In this document: positions 17,052 through 28,027 of the stretch, one piece after another | Position numbering within the stretch: the first letter of the stretch is position 1 | How the letters are laid out: each line of letters opens with the position of its first letter | Origin: Bifidobacterium aquikefiri | Lineage (GTDB): Bacteria > Actinomycetota > Actinomycetes > Actinomycetales > Bifidobacteriaceae | Assembly (NCBI RefSeq): GCF_002259795.1 | Contig: NZ_MWXA01000005.1 | Location: 310,001-374,000 of the forward strand | DNA: 64,000 bases | Direction: 5' to 3' | Program-made: the position numbers and the translations under genes | Notes under the pieces: generated by a model | Seen by the model: only the letters and a program-made list of their open reading frames with translations | What the model was told of the DNA's origin: nothing | Database searches by the model: none

Positions 17052-18065
17052 ATGTCAGAAAACCTCAATCAGGTTTATTCCACAAGCACTCCTGCGCCAA
17101 AGACCCATATCGGCGTTCGCGTTGGTGCTGAACTCGTCGGTACATATTTCGTATGCGTCATACTATTTATCGTTGGCACGCTCGGCCAAGTACTCTATGG
17201 CGCAAACACCCTGCTCATTGCCGTTGCAACAGCCGCTGCATATGGCATTGTCAGCGCAATCCTAGGCAAGCTTTCGGGTGCTCATTACAACCCAGCCGTT
17301 ACCGTTGCCGCACTGTTTACTGCAAAGATCACGTGGCTGGATGCGCTGCTCTATGTGATTGCCCAGCTCATTGGTGCAATCGCTGCGGCAGCCACGGTCG
17401 TGGGCATTCTGCCATCCTCGACATCGATTCCCGACAAGACATGGCTTACCTATGTTGTCAACGGTTTCGACAAGGGCTCAGCGTCCAACAGCATTCTCGC
17501 CCAGACAGAAATCTCATTCAACATCACCATGGCAATCGTCGTTGAACTGATTGCGAGCATTGTCGTCATCGCCGCAGCCATAAGAACCCTTCGCGTTGAT
17601 GGAGAGCCAAAGCCAAACCATTCACTCGTCATGGGCATCGCCTACGGCATTGGCGCTGCAGTGACCTTCCCTATCACCGGTGCTGGCATGAATCCTGCAC
17701 GCTCGACTGGCATTGCACTGATCGCTCAGAACAAGGGTCTGACACAGTATCCACTTCAGCAACTGTGGATTTTCTGGGTATGCCCGCTGCTCGCAGCAGC
17801 CATCGTATCGCTCGTGGTCATTCTGCTCAACATGTTGAAGATCGCTCAGACCAGCAAGGCCATTTCTGAAGAAACAACAGCTGACGAGGCAGTCGCGCTT
17901 GACGATACAGACGACACAGACGATGCTGACGATTATGCAGATGCAGAAGCCGCGGACGAAGAAACATCAGCCCCAGAGGAGTCAGAGCAGAAGCCAGACA
18001 CTGAAGAAAGTGGCGAGGAGACCAATTCCCCAGAAGATGCTGATGAAGGCGTCAAATCCAACTGA
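17052..18065 (+). CDS. Aquaporin/MIP family channel with acidic tail
   Basis: A 337-aa membrane channel for water or small solutes such as glycerol. Both NPA boxes are visible: GAHYNPAVTV in the first half and GAGMNPARSTG in the second, with six membrane helices. The last ~65 residues form an unusual Asp/Glu-rich cytoplasmic tail (DDTDDTDDADDY and similar) not needed for the fold. AAGGAAA lies four bases before the ATG. It is divergent from rluB and overlaps the converging DUF3017 gene by 84 bases at its 3' end, where the acidic tail is encoded. Confidence 0.93.
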   Translation: MSENLNQVYSTSTPAPKTHIGVRVGAELVGTYFVCVILFIVGTLGQVLYGANTLLIAVATAAAYGIVSAILGKLSGAHYNPAVTVAALFTAKITWLDALLYVIAQLIGAIAAAATVVGILPSSTSIPDKTWLTYVVNGFDKGSASNSILAQTEISFNITMAIVVELIASIVVIAAAIRTLRVDGEPKPNHSLVMGIAYGIGAAVTFPITGAGMNPARSTGIALIAQNKGLTQYPLQQLWIFWVCPLLAAAIVSLVVILLNMLKIAQTSKAISEETTADEAVALDDTDDTDDADDYADAEAADEETSAPEESEQKPDTEESGEETNSPEDADEGVKSN

Positions 18066-18350
18066 ACGCACTTTCCAGGGGCTTCGCTGACGTAGCATGA
18101 TTCTCAGAAGCCCAAGAATGATGGCCGCAACCGATATGATTATCGTTGCGGCCATTTGATATCTCAAAACAGCCAGCACCGTGCAAATTGCCACGATTGC
18201 AGCCACAATCCATTCAAAAACGGGCCTTCCTTCGTGACTTTCGGAAACGAATGGGTGCTCATGCATCGACACCGGGTGATTAAGGTGAGATTCATCGCGA
18301 GAATCATGGCCAATCTTGGCATCATCCTGTGGTTGAAAAGCACTCATCAT
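17982..18350 (-). CDS. Small membrane protein, DUF3017-like
   Basis: A 122-aa protein with a polar His/Asp-rich N-terminus and three hydrophobic helices (FEWIVAAIVAICTVLAVL, a second after MAATIIISVAAIIL, a third at the C-terminus after the VRSVGFDAFI segment). The pattern fits DUF3017, which in actinobacteria lies next to purH or folD. GAGGAACGAGGG precedes the two adjacent ATGs (18350, 18347). It follows purH by 40 bases and is probably cotranscribed with it. Its third helix is encoded antisense to the aquaporin acidic tail. Function unknown. Confidence 0.75.
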   Translation of the reverse strand: MMSAFQPQDDAKIGHDSRDESHLNHPVSMHEHPFVSESHEGRPVFEWIVAAIVAICTVLAVLRYQMAATIIISVAAIILGLLRIMLRQRSPWKVRSVGFDAFISIFWGIGLLATFFSVWLLL

Positions 18351-18390
18351 CCCTCGTTCCTCGTGTCGAAAGCCAGTCCTTCATCGATGC

Positions 18391-20007
18391 TCAGTGGAAG
18401 AAATGACGAGTTCCCGTCACATACATCGTGACTCCAGCTTTCTTGGCAGATTCGAAAACAGCCTCGTCCCTGATGGATCCACCAGGCTGAACAACAGCCT
18501 TGACACCGGCATTACTCAGAATTTCGAAGCCATCTGGGAATGGGAAGAACGCATCTGAGGCCGCAACGGCGCCTTGTGTGCGGTTTGCCCCATCGGCAAG
18601 CGTGTTGGCCCGTGTCACGGCCAATTGACTTGAATCCACACGATTGACCTGCCCCATGCCAATGCCGACCGTTGCCTGATCGCTGGCAATCAGAATGGCG
18701 TTGGACTTGACTGAACGAATGGCGCGCCACGCAAATTCAAGATCACGCAGGGTACCATCGTCGGCTGCACTTCCGGCCACAAGCTGCCATGTGTCAGAAC
18801 GATCACCAGGAGCATCAATCATATCCTTGCTCTGAACCAGCATCCCCCCATCGATTTGACGGAGCTGGCGCTGGGTCTTCGGTGGGTTGGCAACTCTCAG
18901 AATACGAAGATTCTTCTTGGTCTGAAGCAGCGACAAGGCCTCTTCGTCATATGCGGGAGCAACGATGACTTCAGTGAAAATGGGTTTGACCTGCTGCGCC
19001 ATCTCCAGAGATACGCGAGTATTCGCAGCAATGACACCACCATAGGCGCTCATGGGATCGCAGGCATGTGCCTTGCGATGTGCCTGCGCAACCGTGGCAC
19101 CGATCGCCAGACCGCAAGGGTTTGAATGCTTGACAACAGCAACGGCGATTGCCGGAGCAAAGTCCCACACGCTGCGCCATGCAGAATCAGCATCTACATA
19201 GTTGTTGTAGCTCATAGGCTTGCCGCCGAGCTGCTCAGCGTGGGCAAAGCCGATCTGATTGAGAGGGTCGATATACAATGCCGCCTGCTGATGCGGGTTT
19301 TCACCATATCTGAGGGTATGCGCCAGATCCCAGGTGCGAGAAAGCGTTGGCGCAAATTCAGTGCCGGCACTGTCCTGAGCGGCATCCGACTGCAATGTCT
19401 GTGGCTTTGCCCAACGCGACGAGGTCCATCCGGCTATGGTCGCATCATATGAAGCCGTCTGAGCGAAGGCCTTTGCAGCAAACCATTTGCGTTCTTCAAG
19501 ACTGAACCCCTCGCCATTCTGAACGCGCGTGGCAGTAAGAGAGTAATCTGCGGGGTCGGTAATGATGGCAACGGAAGCATGATTCTTGGCAGCGCCGCGA
19601 ATCATTGATGGTCCTCCAATATCGATCTTCTCGATGTCTTGAGCCTCATCAGCGCCAGATCGCACCGTATCAGCGAATGGGTAAAGATTGACGACCACAA
19701 GGTCGAATGGTCTGATACCGAGTTCTGCCAGTTGACTGCGATGTTCGGGATTGGTCATATCAGCAAGGATGCCTGAATGTATATGTGGATCTAATGTTTT
19801 CACGCGGCCGTCAAGACTCTCAGGAAATCCGGTGACCTTTTCTACCGGTGTGACATTGACACCGAGTTCAGCAAGCTTCTTGGCTGTCGAGCCGGTGGAA
19901 ACCACCTCTGTACCTGCATTCTTGAAAGCCTGCGCAAGAACTTCGATGCCTTCCTTATGGAAGACTGAGACCAAAGCTCGGTGAATTGGACGATAACTGT
20001 CTGACAT
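18391..20007 (-). CDS. purH: Bifunctional AICAR transformylase/IMP cyclohydrolase
   Basis: Catalyses the last two steps of IMP synthesis. The 538-aa protein has the N-terminal MGS-like cyclohydrolase domain ([51 protein letters not shown]) and the C-terminal transformylase domain with [11 protein letters not shown], where Lys-His act in formyl transfer, and the [12 protein letters not shown] motif. Usual length. Its start is two bases from the PerM-like stop in the same direction, and DUF3017 follows, forming one purine-linked operon. Confidence 0.96.
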   Translation of the reverse strand: MSDSYRPIHRALVSVFHKEGIEVLAQAFKNAGTEVVSTGSTAKKLAELGVNVTPVEKVTGFPESLDGRVKTLDPHIHSGILADMTNPEHRSQLAELGIRPFDLVVVNLYPFADTVRSGADEAQDIEKIDIGGPSMIRGAAKNHASVAIITDPADYSLTATRVQNGEGFSLEERKWFAAKAFAQTASYDATIAGWTSSRWAKPQTLQSDAAQDSAGTEFAPTLSRTWDLAHTLRYGENPHQQAALYIDPLNQIGFAHAEQLGGKPMSYNNYVDADSAWRSVWDFAPAIAVAVVKHSNPCGLAIGATVAQAHRKAHACDPMSAYGGVIAANTRVSLEMAQQVKPIFTEVIVAPAYDEEALSLLQTKKNLRILRVANPPKTQRQLRQIDGGMLVQSKDMIDAPGDRSDTWQLVAGSAADDGTLRDLEFAWRAIRSVKSNAILIASDQATVGIGMGQVNRVDSSQLAVTRANTLADGANRTQGAVAASDAFFPFPDGFEILSNAGVKAVVQPGGSIRDEAVFESAKKAGVTMYVTGTRHFFH

Positions 20008-20009
20008 TA

Positions 20010-21446
20010 TTAATCCTCCTTGGCGTTGGCATCAGCTTTCTTCCCGCTGCTACCCAAATTCTCTGCATGCACAAGAACCGTCATGGACGTTTCGGTGCTG
20101 CCGTAATCCTTGCTGCTGATAACTCTGGAATTGTCCCCAATGGATTCGGACACACTATTAGTGTCATGCAGACTTTCGACATCAAGCTCGTTCGATGCCT
20201 CGGCACGCCGATGAATATTCGTCAGCGCAATATGTATGCCGATCTTGAACGAAATGATGACGACAATCAGAATCCACGCCAATGTGAATCCCAAAAATGT
20301 GGGTTGGGCAACACTGCGAATCGCTTCGAGTGTATTCACGCCAACATGTGCCAGACGATCCTTGCCCAGCGGTCCATTGGCAACGCCAAAAAAACTCATA
20401 AAACTCAAAACCATGAGTGTAGCCGTGATGCACAGAGCGCCTATCGGATAGGTGAGTCTGATGATTGTCTGCTTCTTGCTGATTTCATCAGATTTGCAGA
20501 TGATGATTTTCCACGCGTCGCAGCTTCGTGGATGAACAATCACGACGAGAGCGACAACAAATCCAATGATCATGGGAAGGGTAAGCAGAATCGTGCGGAT
20601 CACATCATTGCTGACCTGATCTGGAAGCATACCGAAGGCCGGAATCGGCGGTAGATCGGTCGATTTGCCGAGCCACATGCTAAAGTATCCTGCGTCTCCA
20701 ATCTGAAAATTCGAGCCGGTCACCCATGCCAGAGCCCACATGCACAGATTTGGAATCCACATCAGTGACGCAATGCTCGTAAGGATGCGCGAACCCATCC
20801 CCATATTGAGCAAGGTGAAAAGACGCGCCATCCCTTGATGATTCACCACCAACCAATAGACGCATGTGCATAGCGCCATGCCTATGAATAGTGCACTCAC
20901 CACCAACCAGGTGATGATACCGATACGAATGATCAGACGGATCTGGCCCGAAACATACTTTCGATAGAGCGAGGTGAGAGCCTTGACCTCTTTCCAATTC
21001 GAGATGTCTGCAAGAAGATAGCCCAAGGAAAAAACCAATGATGAACGCAGAACATGAGATATCATCGACCCGCTCAGATTCACCGAAGTATTCTGGACGA
21101 AAAGTAGATTCAACACTATCCATGTCAGCAATCCAGCGCAGTATCCCAACAGGGATGTGCCAAATCGCTGAGCCAACTGCCGTATCAGGGCAATCAACAA
21201 GAGGGATAGCAGCAGCGGGGTCACACCGAGCGTAAAGCTGCCCGAGCTGAACCCGATGCCCTGGGAGAGCAATACTATGGCTCCAGTAAGCGATACGGTG
21301 CTATCCGAGAGATTGGCTCCGCCCTCCTCCATGGAGATGACAAGCAGAGTCAATGAAATAAATGACACAATGGTTACAGCGAATATCGCCATTGCTGCCA
21401 GAGCAATGCCTATCCCCCGCGCCCATATGTGGATTCGTTTCGTCAT
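20010..21446 (-). CDS. Polytopic membrane protein, DUF6350/PerM-like
   Basis: A 478-aa protein with about ten hydrophobic helices and a polar C-terminal tail containing Glu/Ser-rich sequence. It has no enzymatic motif. In Mycobacterium tuberculosis the membrane protein PerM (Rv0955), linked to cell division, lies between sucCD and the purN-purH genes; the same neighbours are seen here, which is the main basis for the name. It overlaps the sucD stop (21443-21446) and is followed directly by purH. Role in division here is inferred. Confidence 0.75.
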   Translation of the reverse strand: MTKRIHIWARGIGIALAAMAIFAVTIVSFISLTLLVISMEEGGANLSDSTVSLTGAIVLLSQGIGFSSGSFTLGVTPLLLSLLLIALIRQLAQRFGTSLLGYCAGLLTWIVLNLLFVQNTSVNLSGSMISHVLRSSLVFSLGYLLADISNWKEVKALTSLYRKYVSGQIRLIIRIGIITWLVVSALFIGMALCTCVYWLVVNHQGMARLFTLLNMGMGSRILTSIASLMWIPNLCMWALAWVTGSNFQIGDAGYFSMWLGKSTDLPPIPAFGMLPDQVSNDVIRTILLTLPMIIGFVVALVVIVHPRSCDAWKIIICKSDEISKKQTIIRLTYPIGALCITATLMVLSFMSFFGVANGPLGKDRLAHVGVNTLEAIRSVAQPTFLGFTLAWILIVVIISFKIGIHIALTNIHRRAEASNELDVESLHDTNSVSESIGDNSRVISSKDYGSTETSMTVLVHAENLGSSGKKADANAKED

Positions 21447-22375
21447 ATGAGCTTCTGTGTCTTCAGTACCTCACGCATGATATTCGCCGTTTCGCCAGGA
21501 GTGTGACCAACGCGAATGCCTACGCTTTCCAGTGTTTCCTTCTTGGCCTGCGCAGTTCCCCTGTGACCAGAGACGATCGCGCCGGCATGTCCCATCTGCT
21601 TGCCTTCAGGAGCAGTGAAACCGGCAATGTATGCAACAATGGGCTTGCTCATATGCTCATGAGCCCAGAGTGCAGCCTGCTGCTCAGCGTCGCCGCCGAT
21701 CTCGCCAATCAAGACACACGCCTTGGTGTGTGGATCGTCATTGAAAGTCTGCAAGGCTTCGAGCAATGTTGTGCCTACGATGGGATCGCCGCCAATACCG
21801 ATACACGCCGTGAAACCGATGTCAGAGAGCTCACCCATAAGCTGGTATGTCAGTGTTCCTGACTTGGAGATCAGTCCCAACGGACCATGCCCCACGATGC
21901 CGTCTGGAATGATTCCGAGGTTCGTTCCCTTCGACTGAGCATCTTCAGGATCAGAAAGCGTCATCAGACCAGGACAGTTCGGACCGATAATGCGGACACC
22001 CCGTTCTGCCGCCTTGGCAACGCAATATGCGGTATCGAAAACTGGAATGCCTTCAGTGATCACCACGATGAGTGAAATTCCAGCATCAATGGCCTCAAGC
22101 ATCGCACTTTTAGCGAATCGTGGAGGGACAAAGATGACGCTGGCCGTCGCCCCGGTTGCCTGTCTGGCAGCGGCGCAATCTGCATAGACAGGAATATCGA
22201 CGCTCGGCTCCCTACCCTGAGCGAAGCTGACGGTTGTTCCGGCCTTGCGAGGGTTGACACCTCCAACAATGTGTGTCCCGGCCTTGAGCATCCTTTCGGT
22301 ATGGGTCATGCCCTGATGCCCTGTCATGCCCTGAACTATGACGGGAGCACCATTTTCAACGAAAAGTGACATCAC
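21443..22375 (-). CDS. sucD: Succinyl-CoA ligase (ADP-forming) alpha subunit
   Basis: A 310-aa subunit that binds CoA and carries the phosphohistidine. Visible features are [18 protein letters not shown] at the N-terminus, the GPNCPGL loop, and the [17 protein letters not shown] region holding the active-site His. It makes ATP from succinyl-CoA with SucC. It overlaps sucC by four bases (22372-22375) and the PerM-like gene by four bases. Confidence 0.96.
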   Translation of the reverse strand: MMSLFVENGAPVIVQGMTGHQGMTHTERMLKAGTHIVGGVNPRKAGTTVSFAQGREPSVDIPVYADCAAARQATGATASVIFVPPRFAKSAMLEAIDAGISLIVVITEGIPVFDTAYCVAKAAERGVRIIGPNCPGLMTLSDPEDAQSKGTNLGIIPDGIVGHGPLGLISKSGTLTYQLMGELSDIGFTACIGIGGDPIVGTTLLEALQTFNDDPHTKACVLIGEIGGDAEQQAALWAHEHMSKPIVAYIAGFTAPEGKQMGHAGAIVSGHRGTAQAKKETLESVGIRVGHTPGETANIMREVLKTQKLI

Positions 22376-23589
22376 AGACCTTCCCTTCCAGCGAGAGACA
22401 CGGTTGTCGACTGCTGTGCAGCGAGTCTGGCAGCCGTGTGCGCGGCTTCTTCCATCGTCTTTGCAACATGGATTCGTGGATTACCTGACTGGGAGAGAAT
22501 CTGCAAGCCCTCTGCCGCCTCGTTGCCATCGAATCGAACAACCACTGGCTTGGGTGAAATGATCTCATTCAGCGCAAGAACGATGCCCTCGGCAACCTGT
22601 TTGCATGACGTAATGCCACCGTAAACATTCACCAGAACCGAAACGACCTGCGGATCTGAAAGCACGATGGAAAGACTCTTGCTCATGACATCTGCCGATG
22701 CTCCACCACCAATGTCCAGGAAGTTTGCGGGCTTCACCTCTGAGCCCTGCTGCTCGCCTGCTCCAGATACGGCATCAAGCGAACTCATGACCAATCCCGC
22801 TCCATTGCCAATGACGCCTACCTGACCGTTGAGATGAACATAATGCAGTCCATGCTCCCGAGCCTGCTGTTCGAATGGATCAACACGAATCGGATCCGCA
22901 AAGCGCTTCCAGCCATCGTGTCGGAAGGCGGCGTTGTCATCCAGGGAAATCTTTGCATCCAATGCACTCAATGACTTTGAGGATTCATCCTCCGGGTCAC
23001 CGATCTTCGCGAGTGGGTTGATCTCCACAAGCGTGGCATCATTCTTGGTGAATACACGCCACATCTTCAACAGGATCTCGGCCGCCTGATCGACATCGGC
23101 ATGATAGAAGCCAATGGCCTTCGCCATGTCCGTTGCCGCGGTGATGTCGAAGTCCTCAAGGGCGCTGATATGCAGACGCTTTACTGCTTCGGGATGGCTT
23201 TTCGCGATGTCCTCGACCTCTGTACCGCCGTGCGCGGTTGCCAGCACATCGAAATCGCGCGAATCTCTGTCGAGCGATATGGAGACATAATATTCGTGAA
23301 TGATGTTCTTTGCCTCAGCAACCAATACACCACTGCACTTGTGACCATGAATGCTCATGGGAAGAATCTGTTCGGAGGTAAGGATCGCACTATCAAGATC
23401 CTTGGCCATCTTGATACCACCAGCCTGACCGCGATGGCCAATCTTGACCTGACCTTTGATCATGCACGGATAGCCGATCTCTTGCGCTGCCTGAGCAACC
23501 TCATGAGAGTTCTGAGCGAATATGGCCTTTGGGACCGCAATCCCCTCTTCTTGGAGCAATTCTCGTGCCTGATATTCGTATAAGTCCAT
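22372..23589 (-). CDS. sucC: Succinyl-CoA ligase beta subunit
   Basis: A 405-aa subunit providing the ATP-grasp nucleotide site and the succinate site. N-terminal [20 protein letters not shown] is diagnostic, followed by [16 protein letters not shown] and the C-terminal GIVLALNEI...[16 protein letters not shown]. First gene of the sucCD pair; apt lies 21 bases upstream in the same direction. Bifidobacteria lack a full TCA cycle, so the enzyme probably serves succinyl-CoA supply or succinate formation; that role is inferred. Confidence 0.96.
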   Translation of the reverse strand: MDLYEYQARELLQEEGIAVPKAIFAQNSHEVAQAAQEIGYPCMIKGQVKIGHRGQAGGIKMAKDLDSAILTSEQILPMSIHGHKCSGVLVAEAKNIIHEYYVSISLDRDSRDFDVLATAHGGTEVEDIAKSHPEAVKRLHISALEDFDITAATDMAKAIGFYHADVDQAAEILLKMWRVFTKNDATLVEINPLAKIGDPEDESSKSLSALDAKISLDDNAAFRHDGWKRFADPIRVDPFEQQAREHGLHYVHLNGQVGVIGNGAGLVMSSLDAVSGAGEQQGSEVKPANFLDIGGGASADVMSKSLSIVLSDPQVVSVLVNVYGGITSCKQVAEGIVLALNEIISPKPVVVRFDGNEAAEGLQILSQSGNPRIHVAKTMEEAAHTAARLAAQQSTTVSLAGREGL

Positions 23590-23610
23590 GAAACTAATCC
23601 TCCGGTGAAG

Positions 23611-24192
23611 TCATGCAGGCATCGTCATCAATGAGCTGATGGCGTCCAATCCCAGCGCTTCACGTCCGTGAAGGCCATTCAACTCCATAACAAAGCTACA
23701 CCCAACAACGATGCCACCAGCTTGTTCGATCAAACGACGGGCAGCAAGGGCCGATCCTCCAGTTGCAATCAAGTCGTCAACAAGCAGAATACGCTCGCCC
23801 TTGTGTATTGCATTGCGCTCAATTTCAATGCTCGCAGAACCATATTCAAGGGAATAATCCTCTGCGTAGGTATCGGGAGGCAGTTTTCCAGCCTTGCGAA
23901 CGGCAACAAAGCCTTTTCCAGTGAGTTCAGCCATGGGAGGTCCGATAAGGAAGCCTCTTGCTTCCAATCCTGCGATGGTATCGAACTCGTCCGGTTGCAC
24001 AGGTAGCGCCTTGATAAGCGCCTCATTGAGCAGATGATTCGCTCGGGGATCGGAAAGTACCGGCATGAAATCCCTGAAAAGAATTCCGTGCTTGGGAAAA
24101 TCCGGAATCGAACGAATAAGGGAAACGACATACTGCGCGTTCGCCTCACCTACCGTATTGAGCTCACCGATGGTGATGTCTGTGTTAGACAT
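23611..24192 (-). CDS. apt: Adenine phosphoribosyltransferase
   Basis: A 193-aa purine-salvage enzyme that makes AMP from adenine and PRPP. The PRPP-binding motif ILLVDDLIATGGSA, the FLIGPPMAELTGKGFVAVRK segment and the N-terminal IPDFPKHGILFRDFMP are typical. It follows yajC by 34 bases. In other actinobacteria secD and secF lie between yajC and apt; they are absent here. Confidence 0.95.
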   Translation of the reverse strand: MSNTDITIGELNTVGEANAQYVVSLIRSIPDFPKHGILFRDFMPVLSDPRANHLLNEALIKALPVQPDEFDTIAGLEARGFLIGPPMAELTGKGFVAVRKAGKLPPDTYAEDYSLEYGSASIEIERNAIHKGERILLVDDLIATGGSALAARRLIEQAGGIVVGCSFVMELNGLHGREALGLDAISSLMTMPA

Positions 24193-24226
24193 AAACTACT
24201 TCCTCGCGGGTTAAACGCGTATATAT

Positions 24227-24697
24227 TCAGTTATTTTTTGAAGTTGGTTCTGCGGACTGATCCATACCCAAGCTTTCGGTGGGGATGTTGGTATCGGTTT
24301 GTTCCTCAACGGGGACCTGAGCATCATCGACTGCAGTGGTGTCGATGGCTCCATCCGCGTGCTCCGTAACGGTGGCATCTTCAACTGCAGGAAGCGGATT
24401 GCCATTCTCGTCGACTTCGTCGTCGTGAACATATGCTGGCACAACTGGTGGCTCAGTTATGGCCTGAATGCGCCACTTCGACTGAGTACCCTCGGAATCG
24501 ATGACTACCTGTTCCTTTTCAAGATCGACCGAGACGATAGTTCCAAGCAGACCTGAATACGTCGCGACTTCCTTGCCTGGCTGCAAGGATTCACGGAAGT
24601 CTTTCGTCTTGCCCTGCTGCTGCTTGGCCTTACGCGACTGCCACCACATCATTCCTGCCATCAGGACGACGAGGATTATGAGGAAAGAATACTGCAT
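24227..24697 (-). CDS. yajC: Preprotein translocase accessory subunit YajC
   Basis: A 156-aa single-pass membrane protein: an N-terminal helix (LIILVVLMAGMMWWQ), then the conserved QGKTKDFRESLQPGKEVATYSGLLGTI cytoplasmic segment, then a long acidic, low-complexity C-terminal tail of about 70 residues. YajC associates with SecYEG and normally with SecDF. Lies between ruvB and apt. Confidence 0.9.
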   Translation of the reverse strand: MQYSFLIILVVLMAGMMWWQSRKAKQQQGKTKDFRESLQPGKEVATYSGLLGTIVSVDLEKEQVVIDSEGTQSKWRIQAITEPPVVPAYVHDDEVDENGNPLPAVEDATVTEHADGAIDTTAVDDAQVPVEEQTDTNIPTESLGMDQSAEPTSKNN

Positions 24698-24768
24698 TGT
24701 GTCACTCCTTAAGTGTGATGTGTATGAGCTTGGAAGTCAGGACATCCAATACATCCAAATCAATGATA

Positions 24769-25941
24769 TTAGAATAACTCTCTGACATTTTTGGTGGGCT
24801 GAAGACCTAGATGCCGCCATGCCTTGTCTGTTGCGACACGACCCTTCGGTGTTCGCATCATGAAACCTTCACGGACCAGATATGGCTCACAGACGGTCTC
24901 AACCGTTTCAGATTCTTCGCCAACCATGGCTGCCAGATTATTGAGTCCAACAGGTCCACCGTTGAAATTGGTGACAATCGCCTTCAAGACTGCTATATCA
25001 AGCCTATCCAAACCCTCGGAATCAATTTGGTAGAGAGCGAGGGCTGACTTGACATCGCTTGCACACGCCTGATCAAGATCATGGACAATCGCCCAGTCTC
25101 TGACTCTTCTCAAGAGACGGTTTGCGATACGAGGCGTTCCACGGGAACGAAGCGAGAGTTCTTCGGCTGCTCCATCACCAAGCGTGATGTGGAGCACACC
25201 TGCCGAACGATCTACAAGTTTTTCCAATTCCTCGTGTGGATAGAAATCCAGATGTGCGGTGAATCCGAAACGTGCCCGCAAGGGGGATGGCAACATACCT
25301 TCTCGCGTCGTGGCTCCAATGACTGTGAATCGTGGCAGTGTCAGTGGAATTGAGGATGCCCCGGGACCTTTTCCCACCATCACATCTACACGGAAATCTT
25401 CCATCGCAATATAGAGCAGCTCCTCTGCAGCACGGGGCATACGATGAATCTCATCGATGAACAACACCTCTCCGGCTTCAAGAGAACTCAGGATCGAAGC
25501 CAGATCACCAGCATGCTGGATTGCCGGTCCTGATGTGATACGGATCGGAACCTCGAGTTCCTTGGCCACAATCATTGCCAGTGTTGTTTTGCCGAGTCCT
25601 GGAGGACCTGCAAGCAGTATGTGGTCCGGTGCCACATCACGCTTTCTGGCGGCGTTGAGAAAGAGACTGAGCTGCGCCTTGAGTCTTGGCTGACCAATGA
25701 ATCCATCCAAGGTCGAAGGTCGTAACTCTTCGTCACTCAGATTTTCGTCATCAATGGGCGTCGCTGAAACGACTTTGAGGGAATCCTCTTGCGCTCCCAC
25801 ATTCGGCCGAAGGTCCTCGGCATATGAATCCGCTTCAACCCCATCGTGATCGACTGATGCATCATGCCCAGGCTGAGGCATCTCATGTTGTGCTCGTGTC
25901 GTATTGTGCAGTGACGATTTCTTCGGTGTTCTCTTGGTCAT
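24769..25941 (-). CDS. ruvB: Holliday junction branch-migration ATPase RuvB
   Basis: A 390-aa hexameric AAA+ motor driving branch migration with RuvA. Walker [12 protein letters not shown], Walker B LFIDEIHR, sensor-1 [11 protein letters not shown] and the C-terminal winged helix with GYIDSEGLD-like DSEGLDRLD are visible. An N-terminal extension of roughly 75 polar residues precedes the conserved [12 protein letters not shown] start. One base separates it from ruvA. Probably SOS-induced with ruvA from the LexA-box promoter at 26.6 kb. Confidence 0.96.
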   Translation of the reverse strand: MTKRTPKKSSLHNTTRAQHEMPQPGHDASVDHDGVEADSYAEDLRPNVGAQEDSLKVVSATPIDDENLSDEELRPSTLDGFIGQPRLKAQLSLFLNAARKRDVAPDHILLAGPPGLGKTTLAMIVAKELEVPIRITSGPAIQHAGDLASILSSLEAGEVLFIDEIHRMPRAAEELLYIAMEDFRVDVMVGKGPGASSIPLTLPRFTVIGATTREGMLPSPLRARFGFTAHLDFYPHEELEKLVDRSAGVLHITLGDGAAEELSLRSRGTPRIANRLLRRVRDWAIVHDLDQACASDVKSALALYQIDSEGLDRLDIAVLKAIVTNFNGGPVGLNNLAAMVGEESETVETVCEPYLVREGFMMRTPKGRVATDKAWRHLGLQPTKNVRELF

Positions 25942-25942
25942 A

Positions 25943-26554
25943 TCAGCGTCCTTTATCGAGGGAAGTCAATGCCATTCTCAAGATATTCGGTATGTCCTGC
26001 TCGACAATAGGCTCTTCGATGTGTTGACCTTCACAGACCTTTCGCACAGCCTGACGAGCCTCTTTCTCTTGCCAACCGAGCGACATGAGACCCTGCACAA
26101 CCTGCTCGGATCCTGCATCGACATGCTGGGTCTGCTCCGAGGCTTCACTGCTGGGAATATCCACCTTGCCGGATAGTTCAAGAATAATTTTCTGAGCGCC
26201 CTTCTTGCCCAGTCCCGGAGCACGAGACAATGCCGTTGAATCCCCATCGGCAATGGCCTTGATCAGCTGCTTGGGGTTGAGGGTGGAAAGAATGGAGAGC
26301 GCAACCTTGGGACCAATGCCACTTGCCTTCTGAAGCTGCAAAAACAGTTCCTTGGATCCTGATGCCGTAAAACCGAACAGCGTCACGGCATCCTGTGAGA
26401 CGTTCATTACGGTATGAACGCTGCAAGATTGATTTGCGCGCAATGTCGAGAGATCAGACTTGGGCATACGAATGTCAAAGCCAATGCCATTGACATCCAA
26501 CAGCATCGAATCTGCCTCGACGGCCAACACATTACCTCGTAACATGCCAATCAT
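25943..26554 (-). CDS. ruvA: Holliday junction DNA-binding subunit RuvA
   Basis: A 203-aa tetrameric junction-binding protein. It starts [13 protein letters not shown], has the OB-fold followed by two helix-hairpin-helix motifs ([16 protein letters not shown] and [15 protein letters not shown]), and ends with domain III, which contacts RuvB. The frame extends upstream through the LexA box, but the ATG at 26554 has GGAAGGAA eight bases before it and fits the family. A 91-base gap separates it from ruvC, giving ruvAB their own promoter. Confidence 0.96.
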   Translation of the reverse strand: MIGMLRGNVLAVEADSMLLDVNGIGFDIRMPKSDLSTLRANQSCSVHTVMNVSQDAVTLFGFTASGSKELFLQLQKASGIGPKVALSILSTLNPKQLIKAIADGDSTALSRAPGLGKKGAQKIILELSGKVDIPSSEASEQTQHVDAGSEQVVQGLMSLGWQEKEARQAVRKVCEGQHIEEPIVEQDIPNILRMALTSLDKGR

Positions 26555-26625
26555 AAGGTCAGTTCCTTCCCGTAGCAGCATCGACTGGGGTGCTCGATAT
26601 CTGCGTGAAACGGAGGCACAGAAAA

Positions 26626-26641
26626 TCGAACATCTGTTCGA
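26626..26641. promoter_or_regulatory. LexA (SOS) box upstream of ruvA
   Basis: The perfect palindromic-arm site TCGAACATCTGTTCGA matches the Gram-positive/actinobacterial LexA operator (CGAAC-N4-GTTCG). It lies 72 bases before the ruvA start, between ruvA and the ruvC stop codon. The same 16-mer occurs upstream of uvrA. LexA control of ruvAB is inferred from site identity. Confidence 0.92.
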
Positions 26642-26645
26642 AAGA

Positions 26646-27227
26646 CTACATGCCGCCGCGGACTCCTCCACGCCTCTGAGCTCGTTGCGTCGCGATTGCC
26701 CACTGCCGCTGTGCCGTGGTCAGATGCTGCTCACGTTCTCCACCTTGCAATGCGCCCTGCGGACGCAAGGCGTGGCAGATGGCTATCGAAAGAGCATCTG
26801 CGGCGTCCGCAGGAGTGGGCAGTGCATTCAGTCCCAAGACGGCAGCAACCATGCGCTCCACCTGAGGCTTATCTGCTTTCCCATTGCCGGAGATTGCCAG
26901 TTTTGCCTCGGTGGGCGTATGCAAGGCCACTGGCACACCTCTCTGAGCGGCAGCGAGCATCGCCAAACCTGCGGCCTGGGCGGTTCCCAACACGGTATTT
27001 CGATTTGATTGTGCAAACACGCGTTCAATGGAAACCGCATCGGGCTTGAATCGATCCATCTTGGACGTAAGTCCGTCAAAAATGGTCAATAATCGCAGAT
27101 CCTGCGAAGTATGCGGATCTGAACGAATCACATCGACATGGATAAAAGAAAGCCGGCGTCCTATGCCGGCTTCGATGACGCCGACCCCGCAGCGTGTCAG
27201 CCCAGGGTCAACGCCGAAAATAATCAC
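26646..27227 (-). CDS. ruvC: Holliday junction resolvase RuvC
   Basis: A 193-aa RNase H-fold endonuclease that cuts four-way junctions. Catalytic acidic residues are visible: Asp7 in [10 protein letters not shown], Glu in SIERVFAQ, and Asp in [14 protein letters not shown]. The start is GTG with GGAG nine bases upstream. The C-terminal ~25 residues are Arg/Gln-rich and extra to the core. It follows yebC by six bases, so it should share the yebC transcript and not depend only on the LexA promoter of ruvAB. Confidence 0.95.
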   Translation of the reverse strand: MIIFGVDPGLTRCGVGVIEAGIGRRLSFIHVDVIRSDPHTSQDLRLLTIFDGLTSKMDRFKPDAVSIERVFAQSNRNTVLGTAQAAGLAMLAAAQRGVPVALHTPTEAKLAISGNGKADKPQVERMVAAVLGLNALPTPADAADALSIAICHALRPQGALQGGEREQHLTTAQRQWAIATQRAQRRGGVRGGM

Positions 27228-27233
27228 TGCTGA

Positions 27234-27989
27234 CTACTCCTCGTCCAGTGCTGCAAGAACCTCGTCAGATGCAGTCCAGTTGCTATAGACATTCTGCACA
27301 TCATCGAGGTCGTCCAAGGCATCGGTCATTCTGACGGCCTTGCGTGCAGCATCCTCGTCAAGATCGATCTCTGTCTTTGGATTCAATACGAGATCTGCCG
27401 AATCGTAATCGATGTTTGCTGCCTGCAATGCCTTGCGGACTGTGACCATATCACTTGGATCGGTGATGACGGTGAAGCTTTCTCCATTATCGGACACATC
27501 TTCAGCACCGGCATCTGCAGCAGTTTCGAAAACAGTATCGTAATCGGTGCCTTCTCCAGGAACCTCAATCTGACCCTTGCGTTCGAAGTTGAAGCTGACT
27601 GAACCATTCTGTGCAAGCGACCCGCCATTCTTGGTGAGCGTCGAGCGCACCTCGGCTGCGGCTCGGTTTCGATTATCCGTCAGACACTCGATGATGAGCC
27701 CTACTCCCCCAGGGGCATAGCCCTCATAGACGATATCCTCATAGTTGGCAGCGCCCGCCTCTTCACCTGATCCACGCTTAACGGCTCTGGTGATATTGTC
27801 TGCTGGGACTGACGACTTCTTGGCCTTGACGATGGCATCGTACAAGGTTGGATTGCCGTCAGGGTCACCGCCACCTGTGCGTGCTGCAATTTCAATGTTT
27901 TTGATGAGCTTGGCGAAGAGCTTGCCTCTTTTGGCGTCGATGGCAGCCTTTTTGTGCTTCGTGGTCGCCCACTTGGAATGCCCTGACAT
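27234..27989 (-). CDS. YebC/PmpR-family protein
   Basis: A 251-aa member of the YebC/TACO1 family, with the hallmark start [28 protein letters not shown], the [13 protein letters not shown] segment and the acidic C-terminal part. Family members act as transcription regulators or, as shown more recently for some, ribosome-associated factors that relieve stalling. It heads the yebC-ruvC unit and lies next to the PIM biosynthesis genes, as in mycobacteria. Confidence 0.94.
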   Translation of the reverse strand: MSGHSKWATTKHKKAAIDAKRGKLFAKLIKNIEIAARTGGGDPDGNPTLYDAIVKAKKSSVPADNITRAVKRGSGEEAGAANYEDIVYEGYAPGGVGLIIECLTDNRNRAAAEVRSTLTKNGGSLAQNGSVSFNFERKGQIEVPGEGTDYDTVFETAADAGAEDVSDNGESFTVITDPSDMVTVRKALQAANIDYDSADLVLNPKTEIDLDEDAARKAVRMTDALDDLDDVQNVYSNWTASDEVLAALDEE

Positions 27990-28027
27990 ATCGCTCCTGA
28001 CGATTCGATGGTATAAACGTAACGATT

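Noticed and set aside
26555-26671. N-terminal extension of RuvA
   Set aside because: It would be translated through the LexA box and the ruvC stop; the family start MIGMLRG has a good ribosome-binding site.
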